Assembly: GCA_020850915.1 (NCBI GenBank) | Contig: JADZDV010000003.1 | Span: 1 to 13,151 of the forward strand | DNA: 13,151 bases | Source of the DNA: Chloroflexota bacterium | Lineage (GTDB): Bacteria > Chloroflexota > UBA6077 > JADZDV01 | Direction: 5' to 3' | Part shown: in pieces, positions 7,324 to 13,151 of the stretch | Layout of the letters: each line of letters opens with the position of its first letter | Numbering within the stretch: position 1 is the first letter of the stretch | Program-made: the position numbers and the translations under genes | The notes under the pieces: model-generated | The model's input: the letters and a program-made list of their open reading frames with translations, nothing else | What the model was told of the DNA's origin: nothing | The model's database searches: none

Positions 7324-7713
7324 ACGCCCGCGTTGGGGATCGGGGATCGCACGGATGGGGCTATCACAGCCGCCCGAACGCGTTGGACGGTGGCGCCAGC
7401 GGATGGCGCTGGACTGGCCAGGCTGAGAGGGGATTGTCCGTCTCGACCTGCGCGCCCCGGCCGAGGGCACCCCGGCGAGCGCGCCAGCCAGAGTTCGAAG
7501 AGCGCCAGGGTCAGCAGCCAGCTCCAGCGATCGGCCGCCCGCGGGTCGCACGGGCAGCCAGGCAGCCGCGGCCCCGCGGAGCGGGCGGCCGGGTGGCGCC
7601 GGGTCCAGCACCGCCTCCAGCAGCTCGAACAGCGCGTCGCGCCGATGGCCCAGACTCTGGTACAGATCCTGCCGAAAGGTCTGCAGCGTGTAGTGGGCGG
7701 AGATGGTGTCCAT
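7320..7713 (-). pseudogene. Transposase remnant with internal deletion and frame change
   Basis: ATG 7713 opens a frame whose first ~37 residues (MDTISAHYTLQTFRQDLYQS, then LGHRRDALFELLEAVLD) look like the N-terminus of DDE-type transposases I recall from Chloroflexota and Actinobacteria. After about 7600 the resemblance stops in that frame. Starting near 7551 another - frame gives AADRWSWLLTLALFELWLAR and then a VQRVRAAVIA segment, which resemble the C-terminal part of the same kind of transposase. The catalytic middle, roughly 1 kb in an intact gene, is absent, and the two ends are out of frame. I read this as a deletion-derived relic, not an active element. No clear terminal inverted repeats are visible. 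The assignment is from memory and should be tested by a protein search. Confidence 0.5.
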
Positions 7714-7817
7714 ACCCCGCCTGCCGCGCGCACCGCGCCACGTCGCCCGTCCCTTCGCCCCCGGCCCTTCCCTGCCCCACCTTGTCCAAACTCAAGTCAG
7801 GATGACAGGGAGCCGTT

Positions 7818-7838
7818 GCGTGGGCTCCGCCCACCAAT
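7818..7838. repeat. Palindromic repeat copy 1 (GTGGGC hairpin)
   Basis: GTGGGC-TCC-GCCCAC at 7820-7834 forms a 6-bp stem with a 3-nt loop. On the - strand the flanks read ATTG on the left and GC on the right, making it nearly the same as the copy at 7913-7932 in inverted orientation. It may end transcripts from the glycosyltransferase cluster, but no T-tract follows. Confidence 0.45.
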
Positions 7839-7912
7839 CGCGGTTCGATACCGGCTCGTGCCCCGAAGTGAAACGCGATAGTCGAGGGCAAGATCGCGCG
7901 TCGTCATCGGGC

Positions 7913-7932
7913 AATGGTGGGCGGGCCCACGC
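7913..7932. repeat. Palindromic repeat copy 2 (GTGGGC hairpin)
   Basis: AATGGTGGGCGGGCCCACGC forms a hairpin with GTGGG/CCCAC arms and a CGGG loop (7917-7930). It starts 28 nt beyond the stop of the last glycosyltransferase gene on the - strand and is almost identical to copy 1 inverted, differing by one inserted A and one flanking base. Candidate terminator for the polysaccharide cluster. Confidence 0.45.
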
Positions 7933-7958
7933 TACGGTTGGCGAGGATCAGGCGCGCA

Positions 7959-9068
7959 TCATCGGTTGAGCATCTCGCGGTAGACCGCCACGGTCTGGCG
8001 GGCGATCTGGTCGTGGGTGAAGCGCTCGAGGACGCGCTGGCGGCCAAGCGCCGACAGCTCGGCGCGCAAGGCGCTGGATGACTGCAACTCCGCCAGCGTT
8101 GCGCGCAGGACGGCGGTGTCGCCTTCTGGGAAGACCAGGCCGGCGGGTCCGACCACGTTGGGGATCTCGCCGCTCGAGGAGCCGACCACCGGGATGCCGC
8201 TGGCCATGGCCTCCACCAGCACTCGACCGAACTGCTCCTTCCAGTTGGGCCGCGTGCGGGACGGCAGCACCAGGACGTCCAGCTCACGGAGGAGGGCCGG
8301 CACCTCGCCGGAGGGGACCGCGGGCCGAACGACAAGGCGCTCGCCGAAACCGAGGGCGACGGCTCGCTCGGCCAGCGGCCCGGCCAGAGGACCGTGGCCG
8401 ACCAGGCGGAGCTGCCAGGCTCCCTCCAGGCCTCCGGCGGCGTCGAGGAGGTCGAACATCCCCTTCTCTTCGACCAGGCGGCCGACGTAGCCGATGGTGA
8501 ACGGACGGCTGGTGGGGCCGTCTCTCACCGGCGCCGGCGCAAAGGCCGTCGGGTCTACGCCGAACTGGGGGATGACAGCCAGCGGACCGAGGTAGCCTTT
8601 GGCTCGCAGCACCTCGGCGGCCTCCTGGTTGCCGGCGATGGCGTAGCGAGCGGTGCGGAAGACGTCGCGCTCGACCCAGTGGAATGGGGGCGGGTAGAGT
8701 CGGTAGAGGTTCTGCCAGGTGAAGAAGAGCGCTCGGGCACCGACCGCTCGCGCCTGGCGCGTGGCGAGCAGCGTCGCCAGGTTGTACGGCTCCTCGTCAA
8801 CGTGCACCACGTCCGGGCGGAGGCGGCGCAGCAGGCGCGGCAGGGTGGGAAAGAGGAAGAAGTGGAAGTGGCCGTTGAAGAGGATCGGCGCGACCAGCAG
8901 CTCGTAGCCTGAGGCCGGCCGGCGCTCGAGCCGCTGCTCCCGCCCGTCCTGCTTCCAGCTTGGCGGGACGATGCAGGTGAGCTCGACGTTGCCCTGTGCC
9001 GCGATAGCCGCCAGCTTGCGCTGGTACTCGCCGACAACCAGGGCCTTCGAGATGAGCACGACCTTCAC
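7959..9068 (-). CDS. Glycosyltransferase family 4 (third and last of the cluster)
   Basis: 369 residues from GTG 9068, giving the usual GT-B start VKVVLISKALV; GTG 9092 is an alternative but has only AAGGG two bases before it. The N-terminal Rossmann half includes the VVHVDEEPYNLATLL acceptor-side segment. The C-terminal half has FTIGYVGRLVEEKGMFDLLDA, the VGHGPL turn and the EQFGRVLVE motif with Glu278 and Glu286, the E-x7-E pair that binds the nucleotide sugar in retaining GT4 enzymes. Length is typical. It probably adds one sugar to a lipid-linked surface glycan on the cytoplasmic side; donor and acceptor are unknown. It lies 58 nt after the preceding glycosyltransferase gene, more loosely spaced than the rest of the cluster. 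Confidence 0.88.
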   Translation of the reverse strand: MKVVLISKALVVGEYQRKLAAIAAQGNVELTCIVPPSWKQDGREQRLERRPASGYELLVAPILFNGHFHFFLFPTLPRLLRRLRPDVVHVDEEPYNLATLLATRQARAVGARALFFTWQNLYRLYPPPFHWVERDVFRTARYAIAGNQEAAEVLRAKGYLGPLAVIPQFGVDPTAFAPAPVRDGPTSRPFTIGYVGRLVEEKGMFDLLDAAGGLEGAWQLRLVGHGPLAGPLAERAVALGFGERLVVRPAVPSGEVPALLRELDVLVLPSRTRPNWKEQFGRVLVEAMASGIPVVGSSSGEIPNVVGPAGLVFPEGDTAVLRATLAELQSSSALRAELSALGRQRVLERFTHDQIARQTVAVYREMLNR

Positions 9069-9072
9069 CGCC

Positions 9073-9088
9073 GCGGGCTCCAGCCCGC
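9073..9088 (-). promoter_or_regulatory. Hairpin covering a possible Shine-Dalgarno of the last glycosyltransferase
   Basis: On the - strand GCGGGC-TGGA-GCCCGC forms a 6-bp G+C-only stem with a 4-nt loop, ending 4 nt before the proposed GTG start at 9068. The only good ribosome binding candidate, GGAG, lies across the loop and the stem edge. Such a structure could reduce translation of the distal gene or mark a processing or attenuation point. It is a structural observation only. Confidence 0.35.
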
Positions 9089-9126
9089 CCACGACCCTTG
9101 CTGGTGCGACCGCTCCGACGTCGCGA

Positions 9127-10287
9127 CTACCGCTCGCCGACGCGTCGGTACACCTCGACGGTCTGCTCGGCCACCTGGCGCCAGGTGAAGAAGCGCGCCC
9201 GCTCGAGCGCCCGCTCGCTGAGGTCCTGGCGCATCTGCTCGTCCTCGAGGAGCTGGCGCAGCCCCTCCGAGATCTCCGTCTCGCCGCGGGGGTTCACGGT
9301 GAGACCGGCGTCGCCCACGACTTCTGGCAGGGCGGAGGTGTTCGAGGTGAGCACCGGGCGGCCGCAGGCCATCGCCTCCAGGACCGGCATGCCGAAACCC
9401 TCGTACAAGGACACGAATGAGAAGACGGTCGCGCCGCTGTAGAGCGGAACCTTGTCGCGCTCGCGAATCTGGCCGGTGAAGATGACCTGGCCGTCCAGCC
9501 CGTACTGCCGTACCAGCGGTCGGGGATCCGGGTAGGTCGGGTGACCGAGGTGGTGCAGTCGGCCCGCCACGACGAGCTGGAACTGGTTGCGCAGCGCGGC
9601 CGGGAGCTGGGCATAGGCGCGGATCAGACGGGGCACGTTCTTGCGGACGTCGAACCCGCCGAAGTAGAGGATGTAGCGCTCGCCGATGTTGTAGCGCTCG
9701 CGGACGGAGGCCAGCAGCCAGGCGTCGTTCACCGGGCGGAAGCTCTCGTCCACAGCGTTCCCAATGACGTGGATGCGGTCCGATGGGATATGGAGCGTCC
9801 GCTCGATGTCGCGCTTGGAGCACTGCGAGACGGCGATGATCGCCTGGGCGCGCTTGGCGGCGAACGACACCAGCGCGTTGTAGGCCACGGTCAGCTTGCG
9901 CCAGGCGTACTCCTTCAGGATCAGTGGGATGACGTCGTGGATCGTCACCACGGTGGGAAAGAGCGGCGTGACCGGCGAGGCGAAGTACGGGCAGTGCAGA
10001 AGGTCGATCTGCTCCGCGCGACCGGCCTTGAGCAGGCCGACCTGCTCCCACCACGCCTTCTCGACGTTCTCGCCCAGACGCGCCAGGGCGCTCATCACTT
10101 CGACGTTGCTGAAGCGATCGGAGAGGTGCGGCCAGTTGACGGCGTAGGCGCGACGGAAACGAGGGCTCAGCAGAACGTAGGTGTTCTCCTTGTCGTAAGC
10201 GTCGAGCCCTTCGAGCAGGTGGAACAGGTGCTGACCGCTGCCGGTGGCCGGCTTCTGGAGGAACAGCGCGTTGATGCCGATCCGCAT
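9127..10287 (-). CDS. Glycosyltransferase family 4 (second of the cluster)
   Basis: 386 residues from ATG 10287 (MRIGINALFLQKPATGSGQH); upstream in-frame codons back to 10317 overlap the preceding gene and are not needed. The GT-B architecture is clear: N-terminal domain with VVTIHDVIP and AIIAVSQCSKRDI, then YILYFGGFDVRKNVPRLIRA, LVVAGR and SLYEGFGMPVLEAMACGRPV with Glu296 and Glu304 forming the E-x7-E pair, then [11 protein letters not shown]. This is the mannosyl/rhamnosyltransferase-like GT4 branch common in O-antigen and exopolysaccharide clusters. Its ATG is one base after the stop of the gene before it (TAGCATG), so the two are surely co-translated from one mRNA. It shares the KN and EVVGDAGL blocks with its neighbour, suggesting an old duplication. 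Sugar specificity unknown. Confidence 0.9.
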   Translation of the reverse strand: MRIGINALFLQKPATGSGQHLFHLLEGLDAYDKENTYVLLSPRFRRAYAVNWPHLSDRFSNVEVMSALARLGENVEKAWWEQVGLLKAGRAEQIDLLHCPYFASPVTPLFPTVVTIHDVIPLILKEYAWRKLTVAYNALVSFAAKRAQAIIAVSQCSKRDIERTLHIPSDRIHVIGNAVDESFRPVNDAWLLASVRERYNIGERYILYFGGFDVRKNVPRLIRAYAQLPAALRNQFQLVVAGRLHHLGHPTYPDPRPLVRQYGLDGQVIFTGQIRERDKVPLYSGATVFSFVSLYEGFGMPVLEAMACGRPVLTSNTSALPEVVGDAGLTVNPRGETEISEGLRQLLEDEQMRQDLSERALERARFFTWRQVAEQTVEVYRRVGER

Positions 10288-10288
10288 G

Positions 10289-11428
10289 CTAGGCCCGCGC
10301 CACCTGGCCGTAGACATTCAGTAGCTGCCGGGCAGCGGCCGGCCAGGTGAAGGTGGCAGCGCGCGCCAGGCCCTTGCGACGCATCTCCACCCGCAGCTTG
10401 TCGTCGAGAACGGCCAGCTCAAGCGCCGCCGCGAGCTCGTCCACGTTCTCCGGGTCCACCTGCAGCCCCGCGTCGCCAACGACCTCCGGCAGCGAGGAGG
10501 TGCGCGAGACGACGACCGGGGTACCGCAGGCCATCGCCTCGAGCGGCGGCAACCCAAAGCCTTCGTAGAGCGACGGGAACGCGAACACGGTCGCGGTGGA
10601 GTACAGGGCCGGCAGGTCGGCGTCCGGCACAAACCCGCTAAAGACGATGTCATCGCGGTAGGGCGACTGCTCGGCGTGGCTCAGAATGTCCTCCACCAGC
10701 CAGCCGCGCTTGCCCACCACCACCAGGCGGTGCGGGATCTTGCAGCGATCACGGAGCTGGCGGTACGCGTCGAAGAGGGTGGTGAGGTTCTTCCGCGGCT
10801 CCAGGACGCCAACGAAGAGGATGAACGGACGGTCGTCCAGGCCAAGCTGTCGGCGCGCGGCCGCCAGCCGAGCTTCGTCCTCGACGGGATGGAAGAACGG
10901 GTCCACGCCGCCCGGCACCACCGCGACCCGTTCCGGCCGGGCACCAAGCAGGCAGATCAGATCGTTGCGGGTGTTCTCAGAGTCGGCCGCGATGAAGTCA
11001 GCCCGTGCCACGGAGCGCGGCACGACCTGCTCGAGGTAGGCCCGCAGGCTGGCGTCGGCGCAGTCTGGAAAGAGGAGAAAGGCGAGGTCGTGGACCGTGA
11101 GCAGGCTCCTGGCGCCACGGACCGGCGGCAGGACGAAGTCTGGCGAATGGAAAATGTCGGAGCAGCCGGAGAAGAGGTCCGTCGAGATCGGCAGCCGCAG
11201 CCGGTGCCAGAGGATATCCAGCGTCCGCTGGGAGAAGCGCATCTGGCGCCGGCCAAAATTGTCCGCCTCGGGAAAGCGGGGCGTGGCGCCCTCGTTCGGA
11301 GCGGCATACAGGAGCTGGTAGTCGTTCTCATGGTCCAGCTCAGACAGCGCGAAGACGAGGCTCCGCACGAACCTGCCGATTCCCGCCGACTGGTTGACGG
11401 CGCAGGTGAAGTCAATGGTGATCCGCAT
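10289..11428 (-). CDS. Glycosyltransferase family 4 (first of the cluster)
   Basis: 379 residues from ATG 11428, which shares its A with the stop of the flippase-like gene (TGATG). GTG 11431 is possible but less natural. The N-terminus [20 protein letters not shown] carries the glycine-rich GIGRF loop of GT4 enzymes. [10 protein letters not shown] and [13 protein letters not shown] follow, then [29 protein letters not shown] and [20 protein letters not shown] with Glu289 and Glu297, then [14 protein letters not shown]. It resembles WbaZ/MtfB-type mannosyltransferases, though the sugar cannot be assigned. Coupling to a membrane flippase-like gene and a ligase points to assembly of a surface polysaccharide or glycolipid. 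Confidence 0.9.
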   Translation of the reverse strand: MRITIDFTCAVNQSAGIGRFVRSLVFALSELDHENDYQLLYAAPNEGATPRFPEADNFGRRQMRFSQRTLDILWHRLRLPISTDLFSGCSDIFHSPDFVLPPVRGARSLLTVHDLAFLLFPDCADASLRAYLEQVVPRSVARADFIAADSENTRNDLICLLGARPERVAVVPGGVDPFFHPVEDEARLAAARRQLGLDDRPFILFVGVLEPRKNLTTLFDAYRQLRDRCKIPHRLVVVGKRGWLVEDILSHAEQSPYRDDIVFSGFVPDADLPALYSTATVFAFPSLYEGFGLPPLEAMACGTPVVVSRTSSLPEVVGDAGLQVDPENVDELAAALELAVLDDKLRVEMRRKGLARAATFTWPAAARQLLNVYGQVARA

Positions 11429-12537
11429 CACCGCGCCCGAGCCCGGACGTAGCCGAAAACCATCCAGCCAAGCACGACCACCCCCACCAGGACAAGACTC
11501 CAGTAGCTGATCACCCGATCGAGGAACGCCACGGCGCCAGCGGTCGCCTGCCAGAAGCCGAGGTCCGGGTTGCCAGTGGTGATCAGCCCATTGGTGCCCG
11601 CGAAGATCAGGATACCGACCATGCCAGCTTCGACGATACCCAGGCCGCCAGGCGTCACCGGCAGGGTGGTCAGCAGCGCCGCGGCCAGGGCGACGAAGAG
11701 GATGATCGGCCAGTTGACCACCGAGATCCCGAGGGCCATGCAGACCAGGTAGACCCGCGCCGCCTCGATGGTCCAGCAGACCAACGAGTACGCCATGATC
11801 ATCGGCATCCGCCCCCAGCTAAACGCCAGCAGGGTGCCGGTCTGGAACTGCTCGTACTGGGCCTGGAAGCGGCGCGGGACGAACCGCTGGATCAGACCGC
11901 TCAACCGGTGCATCGAGAGCATGGCCGCGATCACGACCACGGCGAGCGCCAGGCCGATCTGAAGGATCGAGAGCACGGCTGAGGGCACGGCGCCACGGAA
12001 GGCGAGACTGACCGACACCCCCAGCAGCACGAAGACGAGCAGCGTGTCGATCACGCGCTCCGCCAGGATCGTGCCCATGGTCCGCGACCAGGAGACGTGG
12101 GCCTGCTCGCGCTTCAGGAGATAGGCGCGGTAGACGTCGCCGAGCTTGGCGGGGACGATACAGTTGGCAAACCAGGACAGCAGGATGATCCGGGCAACCG
12201 TCAGGATGGAGGGCTGGTCCGCCTGGCCGTACTCGAGGTACCCCACATTCCGCAGGAGCTTGCGCCAGCGGTACGCCCGCACGATGAAGGTGAGATAGTA
12301 GGAGAGCAGGGCGAGCAGGAAGAGCCGCGGGTCGGCGCCGCGGACCCGGGCCACAATCTCGCCGACGTCCACGTTCATACGCGAGAAGCCGAAGACCAGG
12401 ATGCCGAAGCCCAGAGCAAATGAGGCCGCCGTTCGAATGTTGAAGAACCGCCTGGTGAGCGGGTCGGCCTCAGAAGCCTCCGCGACCGCTCGCGGCTGCT
12501 CCTCGATGGTGGTGGCGGGGTTTTCGACTCGCGTGAT
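11428..12537 (-). CDS. Flippase-like integral membrane protein (UPF0104/LPG_synthase_TM type) with apparent non-canonical start
   Basis: Integral membrane protein of the family that includes the MprF flippase domain. Several hydrophobic helices are visible, with signature segments LLALLSYYLTFIVRAYRWRK, WFANCIVPAKLGDVYRAYLL and LLTTLPVTPGGLGIVEAGM. The first in-frame ATG is at 12378, but that start has no ribosome binding site and would cut off the normal first helix, RTAASFALGFGILVFGFSR. The frame is open upstream to the previous gene's TGA at 12547-12549, with no ATG, GTG or TTG. GGGAG directly after that stop sits 4 nt before ATC (12537) and 7 nt before ACG (12534), so I propose initiation there, giving about 369 residues. 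It probably moves or processes a lipid-linked product for the neighbouring glycosyltransferases. The family is secure, the start is not. Confidence 0.8.
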   Translation of the reverse strand: MTRVENPATTIEEQPRAVAEASEADPLTRRFFNIRTAASFALGFGILVFGFSRMNVDVGEIVARVRGADPRLFLLALLSYYLTFIVRAYRWRKLLRNVGYLEYGQADQPSILTVARIILLSWFANCIVPAKLGDVYRAYLLKREQAHVSWSRTMGTILAERVIDTLLVFVLLGVSVSLAFRGAVPSAVLSILQIGLALAVVVIAAMLSMHRLSGLIQRFVPRRFQAQYEQFQTGTLLAFSWGRMPMIMAYSLVCWTIEAARVYLVCMALGISVVNWPIILFVALAAALLTTLPVTPGGLGIVEAGMVGILIFAGTNGLITTGNPDLGFWQATAGAVAFLDRVISYWSLVLVGVVVLGWMVFGYVRARAR

Positions 12538-12546
12538 TGGACTCCC

Positions 12547-13151
12547 TCAGGCCGCGTGACCGCTCACCGCTTGAGGCGGGACGCTCTCGCTCGACTGACT
12601 TGCCACGGCGACCACCAGCCCGGCCAGTGCGCCGATCTGAACGGCCATGCCATGGACCAGCAGATTGTCGAACAGGTTGTGCACCATGAGAACCGTAAGA
12701 CTCCCGAGCAGGCCGGTCAAGAGCGCCCGGGACTCGCTCCCCAGCGCCGCGCGCTTAAGCCCCCCGGCGATGGCGCGGAAGACGGTGGCCAGCGCCCCCA
12801 CCAGCGCCAGCAGGCCCACGATCCCCGTCTCAGCCGCCATGTTCAGATAGTAGTTGTGCGCGTGCCCGAGCGGCTGAACCCAGCCGGGCATCATGTACTC
12901 CTCGTAGCGCGCCGGGTAGTTGCCCGCGCCCACACCCAGCCAGGGCTGCTCCAGGAACATGCCCCAGCCGGCCTGCCAGTGGGCCATCCGCTCGACCACC
13001 GCGAAGTTCTCTGGCGTGATCTGCGCTGTCCGGACGTCGAAGACGCCGAAGTTGTCCAGCACGGCCACCAGACGATCGGCCCAGGCGCCCGGTAGAACGT
13101 TCGTGGCGGTCAGAAGGATCAGCAGGACAAGGCCGGCCACCAGCGCTGCAA
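12547..13151 (-). CDS. O-antigen ligase/polymerase family protein, C-terminal part (5' end outside window)
   Basis: The frame runs off the right edge, so GTG 13140 is probably internal. The visible 201 residues carry the hallmark of the Wzy_C/RfaL family: a large extracytoplasmic loop ending in QPWLGVGAGNYPARYEEYMM and then LGHAHNYYLNMAAETGIVG, where the His-Asn motif and the Glu-x-Gly turn are conserved. Hydrophobic helices flank the loop, including one at the visible start (VAGLVLLILLTATNVL) and two or three after it. These proteins transfer or polymerise undecaprenyl-linked glycans on the outer face of the membrane. Ligase and polymerase members cannot be told apart by sequence alone here. 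The stop is followed at once by GGGAG, the likely ribosome binding site of the flippase-like gene. Confidence 0.85.
   Translation of the reverse strand, partial: AALVAGLVLLILLTATNVLPGAWADRLVAVLDNFGVFDVRTAQITPENFAVVERMAHWQAGWGMFLEQPWLGVGAGNYPARYEEYMMPGWVQPLGHAHNYYLNMAAETGIVGLLALVGALATVFRAIAGGLKRAALGSESRALLTGLLGSLTVLMVHNLFDNLLVHGMAVQIGALAGLVVAVASQSSESVPPQAVSGHAA

Larger units (their letters stand above)
7714..7958. other. Non-coding stretch beyond the glycosyltransferase cluster
   Basis: Together with the transposase relic, this 245-bp stretch forms a region of nearly 700 bp without an intact gene between the AAA+ gene and the end of the polysaccharide cluster. It holds two palindromes, listed separately, and sequence with no coding character that I recognise on either strand. 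Confidence 0.5.

Noticed and set aside
7842..7852. GGTTCGATACC resembles a tRNA T-loop
   Set aside because: The flanking bases do not form a proper T stem, and no matching acceptor, anticodon or D arms lie upstream.
6831..7881. Two overlapping + strand frames of about 320 codons opposite the AAA+ gene
   Set aside because: They are antisense to the winged-helix and disordered region and the transposase relic, have unlike-protein composition and no family resemblance.
1..13151. CRISPR array, riboswitch, rRNA or complete insertion sequence
   Set aside because: No spaced direct repeats, conserved RNA core or intact transposase with terminal repeats was found on reading through both strands.

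Overview
The window is G+C-rich (roughly two thirds by eye) bacterial chromosomal DNA with dense, short-spaced genes and frequent GTG starts. The protein styles suggest a Chloroflexota bacterium, perhaps Thermomicrobia/Sphaerobacter-like: a membrane-fused HdrD-type Fe-S oxidoreductase, an orphan winged-helix AAA+ ATPase, and a transposase remnant of a type I associate with Chloroflexota and Actinobacteria. This placement is inference from memory, not a database result.

Left part, + strand: the 3' end of a HEPN-domain gene, a hairpin and possible promoter, then a two-gene unit. That unit is a 72-residue membrane protein whose stop overlaps (TGATG) the start of a 708-residue Fe-S oxidoreductase. 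The oxidoreductase has a NarI-like membrane domain, two 4Fe-4S motifs and two cysteine-rich (CCG) domains, and probably passes electrons between a soluble donor and the quinone pool. A (GGGGAT)n microsatellite able to form G-quadruplexes separates it from a convergent aldo/keto reductase that carries a ~137-residue insertion.

Middle: a 336-bp divergent intergenic region with a small dyad leads to a cysteine-less tandem AhpD/CMD-like protein (+). Its end converges on a winged-helix AAA+ ATPase (-), and a perfect 14-bp stem between the two looks like a shared bidirectional terminator. Upstream of the ATPase lies a decayed transposase with its N- and C-terminal ends joined in different frames and the catalytic core missing, followed by a non-coding stretch with two near-identical palindromes.

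Right part, - strand from the right edge to about 7959: a polysaccharide cluster read in the order O-antigen ligase/polymerase (partial), flippase-like membrane protein (UPF0104/LPG_synthase_TM type), and three consecutive GT-B family 4 glycosyltransferases. Junctions are tight: 9 nt between ligase stop and the proposed flippase start, a TGATG overlap, a 1-nt gap, then a 58-nt gap containing a hairpin over a possible Shine-Dalgarno. The genes probably assemble and export or ligate a cell-surface glycan. The flippase-like gene appears to lack a canonical start codon for its conserved first membrane helix.

I see no convincing new defence or mobile system. The most distinctive items are the G4 repeat, the non-canonical flippase start, the insertion in the aldo/keto reductase and the orphan winged-helix AAA+ ATPase. 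No CRISPR array, rRNA or tRNA was found.
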